A DNA stretch of 64,000 nucleotides from Adineta ricciae (taxonomy: Eukaryota; Rotifera; Eurotatoria; Adinetida; Adinetidae): contig CAJNOJ010000025.1 of assembly GCA_905250025.1 (NCBI GenBank), positions 186,001 through 250,000 on the forward strand, given 5' to 3'. Made by a program: the position numbers and the translations under genes. The notes below the pieces were generated by a model, which was not told where the DNA came from, ran no database searches, and saw only the letters and a list, made by a program, of their open reading frames with translations. Below, piece by piece: positions 1 through 11,472 of this stretch (the first letter of the stretch is position 1; the number at the start of each line of letters is the position of its first letter).

Positions 1-227
1 TACGATTGATTTTGATTCGTTGAACTGAATAATTGTATAGTAAAACTTATAGAACAATTCTCATTCGTTGACTATCGAGCCAATCAGAAACAAACTTTCG
101 ACATCTAAACAAAGAATGTTGTATATAGTTATATCAAATTAACTCTTTAAGATCCGAAACAGTTCTCTTCGCATTATATAAACCAAACATTTCATCTTTC
201 AGATTGCCAACAAAATCTTTACCAATA

Positions 228-2436
228 ATGGCTGATACTGTAAATAACGATATTTATCGTTAATGCTCTGAAAAATCCATTGTTTTCTTTTTGTAGACTA
301 GTGCAGACAAACCAACATCGGTACATTCACTCGTGTTCCGTTCATTGAAACGAACACATGATTTATTTCTTGCTAATCAAAATGCACCTGTATCACCCGA
401 TGAAAATGCGTATGTACTCGCTAATTAAGTGTCCAATTCCTTTATTGCCTTTCTTTTGTATGTAGCGATAGTATTTCCAGAAAAATTAAAGCCAAGGATC
501 AGTATGGAACTGTACTTACTTTACCGAAAGGTATGAAACCACATGTGAAAGGCGCAGCAGAAGCAACTAATGCAGCATCTGAAGCAACAAGTATGTCTCA
601 TTTGTATATATGATATTTCATGAATAATGTGTTATATAATTCATTTCAGATGATGGTAAGAGATTCGATGTTTTTTTTGTTATGTCGATTATCGCATGAT
701 ACTGAATTTATAGAAATAACTTCGAGTGATAATGAACCAATCGGTGAAAACATTCCAAAGTAAGGCTATAATCTTAAATCTAGGTTATTTCACTGTTTCT
801 TTCTGCTTTAGTACAATTGCAAATCCTGACACAACAGCAGCAGCAGCTAATGCGCCAATGAGCAATGTAAGAATTCATATGTACAGTTCATAATGTTGAT
901 CGAATACTTTTCGTCAATATAGGCACTCGTTTTGGTAAATAAACCGCAACAACAGCCATCTAATCAATTACAAGCACTAGTATCGAAGAAACCTGCATCA
1001 GTTATGCCTAAACCACAATGGCATGCTCCATGGAAATTAATGAGAGTAAATTAAAACGAAAAGAGTCATCGTCCTATCGCTGCTACTTCGAACTATGTTT
1101 TAGGTGATCAGTGGACATTTAGGTTGGGTTCGTTGTGTTGATGTAGAACCAGCGAATGAATGGTTTGCAACTGGTGCAGCTGATCGAGTTATCAAAGTAT
1201 ACGAGAAGAAGCATGATTACATTTTATTCAAGATATTGTTCATTTAGATCTGGGATTTAGCCAGTGGCACATTGAAATTATCACTCACTGGTCACGTTTC
1301 TACTGTCCGTGGTGTTGCTATTAGTACTCGACAACCTTACTTGTTTTCATGTGGTGAAGATAAACAAGTCAAATGTTGGGATTTAGAATGCAATAAAGTA
1401 GTTTTTTTCAAAACGATATCATCATCTATTTCTTATTTGTATCCTTAGGTCATTCGTCATTACCATGGACATTTAAGCGCTGTTTATGCACTTTCATTGC
1501 ATCCTACTCTGGACATACTTGTCACTTGCGGTCGAGATTCCGTTGCACGTGTATGTTTTGTATAAATTCTTTTATTTGTATTTTCGAAACGAGCGTGTTT
1601 ATTTAGGTATGGGACATGCGTACTAAAGCTCAAGTTCACTGTTTAACAGGACATACAAATACTGTTAGTGACGTTAAAACACAAGCTGGAGATCCTCAAG
1701 TAAAATCTCAGATTGTATTTTATCCTCTGAAGAGTGAGTGTTCTTTGTTATAGGTTGTTACCGGTAGTCATGATAGTACAATTCGCTTTTGGGATCTTAT
1801 CGCTGGACGAACGACATGTACATTAACACATCATAAGAAGAGTGTACGTTCTCTTGCTATTCATCCCAAATGGTAAAGAACAATATTAAATCAATTATCG
1901 TAATTGCCGCTTTATTCAATTATAGGTACACTATGGCGTCTGCTTCCCCAGACAATATCAAGGAATGGAAATTTCCCAATGGTGAATTTATTCAAAATTT
2001 AAGTGGTCATAGTGCGATTCTCAATTCATTGGCTTGTAATGCAGACAATGTACTTGTTTCGGGTGGTATGTTTTTTTTCCGATGATTTCATCAGCTATTC
2101 TCTGAGTGTGAACGGTTATTTCTAGCGGACAATGGTTCATTATATTTCTGGGATTGGAAAACTGGTTACAATTTTCAACGTCTTCAAACTGCCCCACAAC
2201 CTGGTTCTATTGATCCTGAAATGGGTATTTATGCAATGACATTCGACCAAAGTGGTAGTCGATTGATCACTTGTGAAGCAGATAAAACGATTAAGATTTA
2301 TAAAGAAGATGATACAGCGGTAAACATTTTTCACACTTTAGATTTATTCTGTATGATCAACTTGATTTATTTCTAGACTGAACAAAGTCATCCAGTCGAT
2401 TGGGCACCAAACATTTTCAAACGAAAACGATTTTGA
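228..2436 (+). CDS. PLRG1: PLRG1 / Prp46, WD40 spliceosome protein
   Basis: Orthologue of pleiotropic regulator 1, a core component of the Prp19-associated (NineTeen) complex needed for pre-mRNA splicing in the nucleus. The first exon codes only four residues (MADT, 228-239); the next gives the family N-terminus with [17 protein letters not shown]. After a low-complexity linker comes [10 protein letters not shown] and then seven WD40 repeats: [20 protein letters not shown] with [53 protein letters not shown] and the last blade. It ends in FKRKRF, matching the human KRKRF terminus. About ten introns of 45-60 nt, all GT-AG. The stop codon is only 120 nt from the MRPL30 start and I see no AATAAA between them. 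Identification is certain; some internal exon edges near 600-760 are approximate because exons there are tiny. Confidence 0.96.
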
Positions 2437-2556
2437 AATCTTTCTTCTTTGCTTGTTTGTGTTTTGTTATTTTCCTTCTGTGTGTACAGTTTCATGAAAA
2501 ATCGTGAAAGAAAACAAATATCTCGGATCGATATTTCTATTCTTCGTCTTCTTTAG

Positions 2557-3476
2557 ATGATGATGATGATGATGATTACGACAAAAGTTCTTACTTCATT
2601 TACAAGATCATCTCAGGTATAGGTGAATCACGCAATGGGAAATTAAAGTTCATTTGCAAATTTTCATAGCTTCCATGTGTTCGATGTCTTTCATTATCGG
2701 CTACGAATTATGCTCGACAACGTTCATATCATCGTCGAGATAAGAAAGGTTTTCATAATCGTGAAGACGTGAATTACGATGTTCCTTACCTACCGAAACA
2801 ATCCAACTTTCGTGATCGTTTTCGTTATACCGCATTAGAAGAAGTCAAATTAGAACAAGGTACACGGCAGTCTTTAGTCGAGCCAATGATTGATCAAACA
2901 AAGCCGCCACACAAATTCCACGTTGTTACGAAAATCAAATCCACTTATGGCGAAACCATGTATGTGAAAGAAGCACTTGAAAAACTCGGTTTTATCAGTT
3001 ATGGACAGAGAGTATGTGCGCTATTTTATCGCTACATTCTATTCTTTTACGTGTTATATTTCTACTTCTAGCAATGGGATGTTTTGACAGTCATTGTAAA
3101 AAACGTTCCATCAGTAAATAAACATCTTTATATATGCAAGCATATGTTACAAATAAAACCATTGACCTTTGTTGATGGTGTGCCATCTCTCGATGATGTT
3201 GGATCAACAAAATTATTTCCACATAATGGACACATCACTATCGGAGATCATTTTCATATCAATGAAGGAAACATTTCTCTTGATGAGAATGATAAATGGC
3301 CAGTCGACATGAATCATATTGTTGCTCGATTGCATGCCGATCAAAATGCCAACCGTCTACACGCAGAGTACTTTCCCACGAAATATGATTGGTTCTTCGG
3401 TCAAGATATACCTGGTGTGAAATTAATACAGCCGGTCAATCCAGAAATGAAAGATACACACTTAGAGGATCTATAG
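2557..3476 (+). CDS. MRPL30: Mitochondrial ribosomal protein L30 (uL30m)
   Basis: Large-subunit mitoribosome protein. Exons 2557-2616, 2670-3011 and 3072-3476 give 268 residues. The first exon is Met/Thr/Ser/Arg-rich with no acidic residue, as for a mitochondrial targeting peptide. The family core is unmistakable: PHKFHVVTKIKSTYGE, then after the second intron VKNVPSVNKHLYICKHMLQI and KPLTF, matching human HKLHIVTRIKST and NIPSVN. Six in-frame ATG codons in a row (2557-2574) open the reading frame, so the exact start is ambiguous by up to five residues. The ATG run directly follows CTTCTTTAG, a good 3' splice site, which suggests trans-splicing or a 5'UTR intron. An AATAAA signal lies near 3528. 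Confidence 0.93.
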
Positions 3477-3615
3477 ATTGGTTCGATAACGCTGATTGTT
3501 ATTGTCTATTGTTCTTTCTCGAAGACAAATAAAAATCTATTTGTCTCATTTGTTTCATGATGATAAATGATATAGTTATGTTTTGTAGTTGAAATTTACC
3601 TTTTTAGATCGTGTA

Positions 3616-4847
3616 ATGCTGGAGTGGACATATGCCGGTATTAACTTTTCCGCCAAAAGTACCGAGCCATGGGCTGACGATGGCGGCATTGAATGTGCTG
3701 CACATTCGACATTACGACAACGGTTATTTGAGACAGTACTTACTGTAATTGTGGCTTCCTACGAGATTTACTATGCAACTTATCATGCAAAGAGTCAAAT
3801 CGGAACATCATTTCCTCGTGAATATGCCCGAGAACGACAAGGACGTCCCAGCGTGCTACGGCGTTTAGTGCTCGTGTGTTATGCTCTGCTGTGGGGTATT
3901 GAAATTGGTTTTAAAATCGCCTCACGACAACTTATTTATATACTGAATCCATGTCATATGGTTACTCTCATTCAAGTAAATATTGATTCAAGTCTGAGCC
4001 CTATTTGTCATGTACAATCATATTGTTGTCTTTCCGTGTAATTTGAGAAAAGAAGTATGCATTGGAACTGCTCATTAGTCTATCACTAAGCCTAACAGAC
4101 TTAATTGCCTAAGCGAATTTCTATGCAACGTCTGTTGATTATTAGCTGATGTGTTTTTCTTTGTTATGATTAGATTATTCTTCTGACATTTTCTTCGAAT
4201 TACTACACGCGTGGTCTTTACCGTTTGCATGCTGGGATGTTAAATGGTGGTACACTTGCAATTTATTTTCCAGTGACAGCTACACGGCTTTTTCCATTTG
4301 AAGTTGAGCTTTATTACATTCAACATATACTCATTTTATTAGTGCCAATTTTTCTACTTTCATCTCATGGTAAATCGGCAATTTCAATAAATTCATTGTC
4401 GAAAATGTCTTATCTTGGATATTTTAGGAGGTTATAGTCTTGAACCGGTCGGATCTTTTCGGTGGACAATTATAGCCATAGCCACTTTCCGTTTTTATCA
4501 TTATTTTGTACTACAACCTTTTTCTTTAGTATGTTCTTTTCCATATCTATCTAACCATCACTTGGATTACTCTTTTTCTTCGATTATTCTAGTTAACCTG
4601 GGTCAATCTAAATGGTGTACTATGTCCATTTCAATTCGATCCATTCATAGGTCGATATTATCGTTTGTGGGCTCATGTTCATCAAACATTATTTATGATT
4701 ATTCATCATAAGTTATTTTCCGTTGTCGCTCGCACTTGTATACAATTCGATATACGACGTATTATGTATTATATAAAACGACAAGACAAACCAGCACAAC
4801 CTATACAGCAACCGATCGATTTTAGTGATATTATAAAAGACGAGTAA
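3616..4847 (+). CDS. TMEM164: TMEM164 family multi-pass membrane protein
   Basis: Exons 3616-3975, 4174-4369, 4428-4528 and 4593-4847 give 303 residues, close to the human length. Human TMEM164 is an ER membrane acyltransferase that builds arachidonoyl ether phospholipids; that role is taken from the family. Visible here are several hydrophobic helices, the stretch around LHAGMLNGGTLAIYFPVTAT, a histidine-containing helix (VELYYIQHILILLVPIF) and a conserved C-terminal core (FRWTIIAIATFRFYHYFVLQ, then LTWVNLNGVLCPFQFDPF). The start was put at the first ATG after two possible 3' splice sites (GTTTTGTAG and CCTTTTTAG, 3579-3607). It lies 139 nt downstream of MRPL30 on the same strand. The first intron (198 nt) is long for this locus. 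Confidence 0.87.
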
Positions 4848-5008
4848 AACATTGCAATTATTTCTAGAAAATCAAATATTTGACTTCGATGAGCTCTAGT
4901 CTATGATGTATAATTTATTTTTTGTCATAAATGTAGTTGGATGTTGTTTTATGGATTTCGTCCTCTTTTTTTCTTTTCATGTTTAAAACAGTGATCTAAA
5001 TATGCATA

Positions 5009-6982
5009 CTAAACTATTAAACGGGCAAGTTCTTTCTTATTAACTTTCCCCATAGCGTTTCGAGGAATCTGTTCGAGGATGGCGACGGAGTCTGGCAATG
5101 AGTAACTTGGTAAAGATTGTTTTGAGTATTGACGTATTTTATCAGTTGTTAATTCGTCCGTCTTATTCGGAGATTTCGGCACGACGACAGCAACAATTTT
5201 TTGACCTAGAGTTGAATCATCAATACCGACAACAGAACATTCGGAAATGTTTTTGTTATCTAGTAGAACACGTTCGATATCTAAGGCGGATATTTTATAC
5301 CCAGCACGTTTGATGATATCCATAGATTGACGACCACGAATTGCAAAAACGTTTTTTCCAGGAATATACCGACAAATATCACCGGTTTTGAAAAAACTGC
5401 CGTCGGCTGTGAAAGTTGCACGAGTTTCATTTCTTTTACGCCAATATTCTTTGAATAGAGTTGGGCTTTGAATCAATAGTTCACCTTCAATCGGTTCTTC
5501 TTTACCTTAAATAGAAAACGATTGCATTTTTTGTTGTTTCATGAATAAATCAAAAAATGTTCAATGTTACTCGAAGCTTCAACTTTGGTATTATCACTAT
5601 CAGCTTCTACTAATGTGTCATAACCCTGCGGCGATGAGGGATTTTCTTTGACAATTCGAATAGTAACGCCAGGCATCGGTCGACCAACAGTACCTAGCAA
5701 CTCACAATATCGATGGTATTCTTAACGATAATATCGAAAATACCTGATATTCTCTCTCCATTTAATGGATTTGTTAACGCCATACCACATTCTGTCATTC
5801 CATACCGTTCAAGAAGAGTGTGTCCTGTTATTTCATACCATCGTTGCTGAATACTTTCCGGTAACGCTGCGGAGCCCGACATCATCAAACGAATCATATG
5901 TGAACATTGATCTCGAACGAAATCTCTCGTTTGTGGACGTGATGCTAATTTAGTTTCATAATCTTTGATAAGTTTGGAATAGATTGTTGGGACAGCAGTA
6001 AAAACGGTAACATGTTGTTCAAAACCAGGATGAACTAAATGTTCCCACGCCTAATTAGAACAGGCGAGTTCAAAGGAAAAGAACAGATCTTTCCTAAAGT
6101 TACCTTTGACGCGTCAAAATTTGGCAACATAAGAATCGTAGCACCAATGTAAAGTGGAGTTAACAATGCATTTATCAAGCCATGTACATGATGAAGAGGG
6201 AGGACATGTAATATGACTAAAGATGAGAAAAAGTCAGTTTTTTTAACGAAGATAGTTTCCCTCTTACCATCATCTTTCGTCCATCGCCATGCTTTAATCA
6301 TCGAATCAACATGTGCTTGAACAGTGTCGAATGTTAGCACACACCCTTTTGGTTTTCCACTTGTTCCACTTGTATATATTATCAGAGCGTTTGATCGTTG
6401 CGTTCGATCGATATTTGTCGTCGTTAATAGAAGATCGTCACTAATGTCCTCATTCAATGACGCCGTTGACAAATTCTTTTTCGTTATATTAATGATCGGT
6501 AGATCAATTTGTGCATTACCTTTTAATGTCGTCTTAATTAATTCATTATTTGCATCACTACCAACAATAACTCCTCGACACTGGGCATCAGTTAGGAAGT
6601 ATGCCAGTGATGAAGGTGGGTGATGGGACGATAGTGGAACAACCGTAGCGCCGGCCATCCATGATGCCCACATTGCAACAATAAATGATGCATCATTCGG
6701 ACAGAGAATGCCAAACTGAACGTGATGTCTAGTTGAAGTATCGTCTGTTGACTTTTGCTGTTGACAAAGTGGAACAAGACGACGCGAAAGTTGTCGTGAA
6801 AGAGAATACAGTTGACCGTATGTATATGACGATGAATGATCAATTAAGGCAACACGGTTGGCATAACGAGAAACTGGTTCATAATAGATAGGTCGTGATG
6901 TTGTTGATGAAAAACGAAATGAGAATTTCAAATGAGAGACACTTCTACGTATTGATAGAATAACTGTACGAGAATAAATCAT
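5009..6982 (-). CDS. ACSF3: ACSF3-like malonyl-CoA synthetase, copy 1
   Basis: ANL-superfamily acyl-CoA synthetase, closest to animal ACSF3, which activates malonate (and methylmalonate) in mitochondria to supply mitochondrial fatty-acid synthesis. Exons read leftward: 6982-6268, 6216-6104, 6050-5744, 5693-5571 and 5505-5009, giving 584 residues; human ACSF3 has 576. A basic, Ser/Arg-rich N-terminus suggests mitochondrial import. Motifs: the P-loop-like IIYTSGTSGKPKG, WTKDDVILHVLPLHHVHG across the first intron, SGSAALPESI, HTLLERYGMTECGMAL, FKTGDICRY, and the C-terminal catalytic lysine region NAMGKVNKKEL. The ATG at 6982 directly follows TTTGCTTACAG, a possible 3' splice site; an upstream in-frame ATG at 7003 would add seven residues. 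It sits in tandem with copy 2, only 162 nt away. Confidence 0.93.
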
Positions 6983-7144
6983 CTGTAAGCAAAATTTTTT
7001 CAAAATAGATGAAAAAAATTAGTGTGAAGTTACTAAATATAATAATCAACGGTTAAAATGTGCACTAAACTATGTGTTCTTTTGCACGTAAAGCAGAAAA
7101 AAGTAAGTGATAAAGGTAATCGATTACGACTGAGGTTGTGTTCA

Positions 7145-9163
7145 CTATTTCTTGTCCTTCGATGTTGGTGGAAATAGTTTAGCGTTTAATTCCTTCTTGT
7201 TGACTTTTCCCACTGCATTTCGCTCAAGTTTATCCACAACTTTCAATTGCGTTGGACATTGATAACCGGCCAGTTTCTTTTTGCAATAATTTCGCAAGTC
7301 TTCAAGGGTCAAATCTTGTTCCTTTTTGCCAGGCTGAAGTACAACCACTGCTGTAACACGTTCGCCCCACTCTAAATCTTTCACACCGATCACCACACAT
7401 TCACTAACAAGTGGATGATGAAGAATCACTGTTTCGACATCCAAAGCGGATATTTTATAACCACCAGATTTAATGATATCTACGGAGGATCGACCAAGTA
7501 TACGGAATGTATTATTGGTTTGATCATATTCAGCCATATCTCCTGTTAAAGGAAATACATCGAATCTTCTAATTTTATGTGGAGTGCAGATACTCACCCA
7601 TCATGAAGAAACCTTGGGAGTCGAAAGCTTTTCGGGTTGCTTCTTCCTTATTGAAATAATGCTTGAATATCGCAGGCCCTTTAACATAAATTTCACCCTG
7701 AGCTGTTCCATTATGATCTACAAAGAGATATTTTTACCGATTATTTTACTGTAGGCATCATTTGTATTTGTTAACCTTTTTGTAAAATAGTCATTTTATC
7801 GAACGTTCCTTCAGCGACGATGATATCGTTATTTTGTTCGTCTTTTTGAACAAGACGAACAGTTAAATCAGGCATAGGAAGACCAACACGACCTGAAAGT
7901 ATTCTTCTGTCTCAGTGAAATTTCGTTTGAAAATATACGCATTACCAGCCAGTTTCTTTCCCTCGAGTTTATTTGAAAGAACGCGTCCTGTTTCTGATGA
8001 ACCAAACTGTTCAACAATTTCAAACCCTGTTAGTTCACGCCATTTTTGAAATGTTGATTCAGGCAATGCCGATGAGCCAGAAAGGAAAAGTCTACAAGAG
8101 AAATAAAAAGTTTCATTGAACATTTTTAAATAGTCAGAAATACCTAATATGATCTGAGCAAAGTTTCTTCACATCTTTGCTCTTTGACGATTTTGTGATA
8201 TGTTCAATGAGTTTGATATAAATTGTTGGTACAGCAGAAAACACATTAATCGGAGGATTGCGATCATTTAGCAAATGATTCCATGTCTATAAAAGAAAGT
8301 ATGGTTTTATTGTGTAATGAGCATTTTTGTGTTAAATGACTTGTTCAGGATCAAATTTATTCATCATCACAACTGTTCCACCGGCATACAATGGTGACAT
8401 CACACAATTGATCATACCATGAACGTGATGAAGTGGAAGAACGTTGAGAACTGTATCTTCTTTTGTTAGACGCCATGCTGACAACATCGCGTCCATTTGT
8501 GCTCGCAGAGTAGCAATAGTGTGAACAACGCCCTAAAATCTTCTTTCTTTGTACGAATACGTCAAGGAAGACAGACGACGTTTTCTTTACTTTTGGTTTG
8601 CCAGTTGTTCCTGATGTGTATAAAATCAAAGCGTCATCGGAACTCTTCGAAAAAATATCATATTGTTGCAGATTGGACGATTGCAGAACGTTTTTTGTCT
8701 TCCCTAGTTGTAGATCTTTATCAGTAATACTAATTAATGGAATTTTAAATTTATCAGCCAATGGACGAAGTAATTTCTCGTACTCAGGCGACACGATTAA
8801 ATACGAGCATTTGGCATCATCAATATAATAGTCAAGTAATGCTTGAGGATGATCTTTACAGAGTGGAATGCATACTGCACGCGAAAGCCAACAAGTCCAT
8901 TGAGCAACGACGAACGATGCGTCAGGATTGCAAAGAAAAGCAATACGTTTATTAGCCGAATTCTGTTGTACATTGGAACTTGACAAAAGCTTTTCACGTA
9001 ATTGAACAGATGCAGAGAGTAGATTTGAATACGAATATCGCCCAGTTGAATCGATCACGGCTGTTTTATCAGCGTTATCTAGTGCAGATCGATAAACGGA
9101 ACGCTGAGATAATGAAAGAACATTTCTTCGATTGACAACGCTCAACAACGATCGTCGAAGCAT
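7145..9163 (-). CDS. ACSF3: ACSF3-like malonyl-CoA synthetase, copy 2
   Basis: Second ACSF3-type acyl-CoA synthetase in tandem with copy 1. Exons read leftward: 9163-8591, 8532-8341, 8286-8144, 8091-7946, 7892-7776, 7717-7598 and 7542-7145, giving 562 residues. The N-terminus (MLRRSLLSVVNRRNVLSLSQ) is a typical mitochondrial presequence. Motifs: ILYTSGTTGKPKG across the first intron, NVLPLHHVHGM, SGSSALPEST, VEQFGSSETGR, and NAVGKVNKKEL at the C-terminus. It differs from copy 1 at usually fixed places: YGMTE has become FGSSE and FKTGD has become FMMGD, so substrate or rate may differ. It has six introns against four in copy 1; only some positions are shared, so the duplication is old or introns have moved. 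Confidence 0.92.
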
Positions 9164-9263
9164 TCTCGAATACTGTTCCTACCTAAAAAAGTTCATCAAA
9201 AATCAGTCGTGTTTGTGTATTGTATCAAAAATGTTATCGTGTTCTAATCTATCTGTCGAGTAG

Positions 9264-9500
9264 GACTGAATAAAGGATTATTTTCAAATTTCTTCGTATC
9301 ATTTTCATAACGGTATACGACCCGACGCGAACTTTCGCACGCCTTTTCATTGGCGATATGTCTTATCCAATCATGATGTTACTCAAAATCACTACGGATC
9401 ACCACCATTTTTAAGTACATTAGCTGAAAATAGAACCGGAAGAGAATCATTAGATGGTGATGTTAGCCAAAAATTCCTTGAATTAGCCGATTCGTGTTGA
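9264..9500 (+). pseudogene. Coding-like fragment, unidentified
   Basis: An open frame of about 78 codons without an initiator runs between stops at 9264-9266 and 9498-9500. Its translation looks protein-like, with RPDANFRTPFHWRYVLSNHD followed by a segment containing SPPFLSTLAENRTGRESLDG. Further downstream, 9547-9634 holds another short coding-like stretch in a different frame. No ATG, clean splice sites or family signature were recognised. It could be the decayed end of a gene, or an exon of a gene I cannot assemble. Function unknown. Confidence 0.3.
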
Positions 9501-10152
9501 AATTTAATCTGTATGTTCTTTTGTAAAAATAGAAATAATTACGAATAGGTTTGTTTCTTGAAGCAGATGTAAATCGAAGTGAGCCAGTTGATCGATGTAC
9601 TAATCATATGAACATCGATTCAGAAAATCAGTGAAAAAAAATGAAAGTCATGGATAAAGGAGGATTTTGGAGGCTCATTCGGATAGTCTTCCAATTATCT
9701 TTTTACAAATTCACATAAGGGGACACCTGCTCGTCAAACAGTTGTGGCTGACATTGAGTGTTTAAAACAATAAAGTTACATTTATGATGGGTGTTGGACG
9801 TCCTCTTAATGGATGAATATATTACAGAAACTGATGTGAAAGACGAACTGTCAAATCATGCCTAAGTCTTCTATGGTCGATCGTTTTAAACATAAGGTGT
9901 CACTATAAAACTAAAGGTTTTCGCTAAAATTACGTTTCGAAATTAAAAATCCTCATTCAATAAATATTTTCATGATTTCGGTTCAATTTATGATGTTAAT
10001 TAGTATTAGTGACGATAGATAAGATCACACACAGAGGGGATTGGCTATCTTCCGATCTATTTGATTATGCACTCAGTAACCTTTCAACTAATATACTCGA
10101 CACAGATGTTGAGTATAACTTCAGTTGCACTTTTCGATATCACAGATCACAT

Positions 10153-11472
10153 ATGAATTTCGCCTCGCAAATAGCTGATAAGGTTGCCGGACACGCACCA
10201 ACATCGTAAATCACTTTCAACTAAAGTACTTTTCTGTTGAATCTGATTTGATTTTTTGTTTAAAGGACTCCGTCTCAACCGAAATACGATGAAACACGTA
10301 CACAACATGCAATTATATGGCGTGGAAAACGACATGTTGAATACGTTGAAAAGCCCATGCCGATGATATCCGATCCTCTGGATATCTTATTGAAAATCAC
10401 AGCGACAACCGTGTGTGGTTCTGATTTACATTTATACAATAATACGATGCTTGATATGCATGATGGCGACATACTCGGTCATGAATTTATGGGTGTCATC
10501 GAACAAGTCGGTGATCAAGTCAAGAAATTAAAAGTTGGGCAACGTGTTGTCGTTGCATTCAATATTGCTTGTGGTTTTTGTGACTATTGCAAACGTGAAG
10601 AATATTCTGTTTGTGATACAACAAATCCGTCAAAGCTTCAAGAGAAACTCTACGGTCAAAAGACAGCAGCACTCTTTGGTTATTCACATTTAACAGGCGG
10701 TGTACCTGGCGGTCAAGCCGAATATGTTCGTGTACCATTTGCCGACATCAACTGTTTACCAATACCCGATGATGTACCTGATAATAAAGCACTTTATTTA
10801 TCTGACATTGTTCCAACTGCATATCATGGTTGTTACATAGGTAATGTCAAAGAAGGCTCAACTGTTGCCATCTGGGGTTTGGGACCAATTGGTTTACTTG
10901 AAGCACGTTGGTGTCAAATACTTGGTGCCAAACGTATTATTGGAATTGACGGTGTTCCCGAGCGACTTGTTTTAGCAAAAAAGATAGGAATTGAAACAAT
11001 TAATTTCAAAGAAGTGGATACAACAAAAAGATTACTTGAATTAGTTCCTGGTGGTGTTGATTGTTCATTGGAAGCTGCCGGTTTTGATTATGCAAAGTCG
11101 CTACTTCACAAAATTGAACGTTTCCTTAATTTGGAAACAGATGCCGGAGATATTTTAACAGAAATGATCACATGCACACGTAAAGCCGGTACAATATCAA
11201 TTATTGGTGTCTATAATAATACGGTGAATCATTTTCCTATTGGAGCAATGATGGAAAAACATCTTCTAGTCGTCGGAGGCCAATCTTATACGCAAAAGCA
11301 TTGGAAAACGTGTTTAGATAAAATCCGTTCAGGTGAAATGGATCCCACTATTGTTATCTCACATAATTTAACACTTAATCAAGTGCCTGATTATTATAAA
11401 CAATTTGATGATAAAGAAGGTGGCGCATTAAAATGTTTTGTTCGACCGGAAAATTTTGTTGGAACAAAATGA
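10153..11472 (+). CDS. Zinc-dependent alcohol/formaldehyde dehydrogenase-like (MDR)
   Basis: Medium-chain dehydrogenase/reductase. Exons 10153-10205 and 10266-11472 give 419 residues, long for an ADH. Catalytic-zinc ligands are visible in TTVCGSDLHLY (Cys) and GHEFMGVIEQVG (His-Glu). The structural-zinc lobe is complete (CGFCDYCKREEYSVCD, four cysteines). The nucleotide-binding turn is IWGLGPIGLL, followed by IIGIDG with its acidic residue, which favours NAD. The insertion after the zinc lobe, with GGVPGGQAEYVRVPFAD, resembles the glutathione-independent formaldehyde dehydrogenase-like subfamily common in bacteria and fungi. Only one 60-nt intron, near the 5' end, unlike the intron-rich neighbours; a horizontally acquired gene is plausible but not shown here. 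The true substrate cannot be deduced. AATAAA near 11533. Confidence 0.88.

Noticed and set aside
3589..3615. Upstream extension of TMEM164 beginning at a TTG codon
   Set aside because: There is no ATG there; two 3' splice-like TAG sites lie in the stretch, so it is more likely 5'UTR or intron.
6324..6843. Plus- and minus-strand frames inside ACSF3 copy 1
   Set aside because: Shadows of the well-supported ACSF3 coding frame.
10009..10152. Dehydrogenase start at 10009
   Set aside because: That codon is GTG; the first ATG in frame with the spliced product is 10153.
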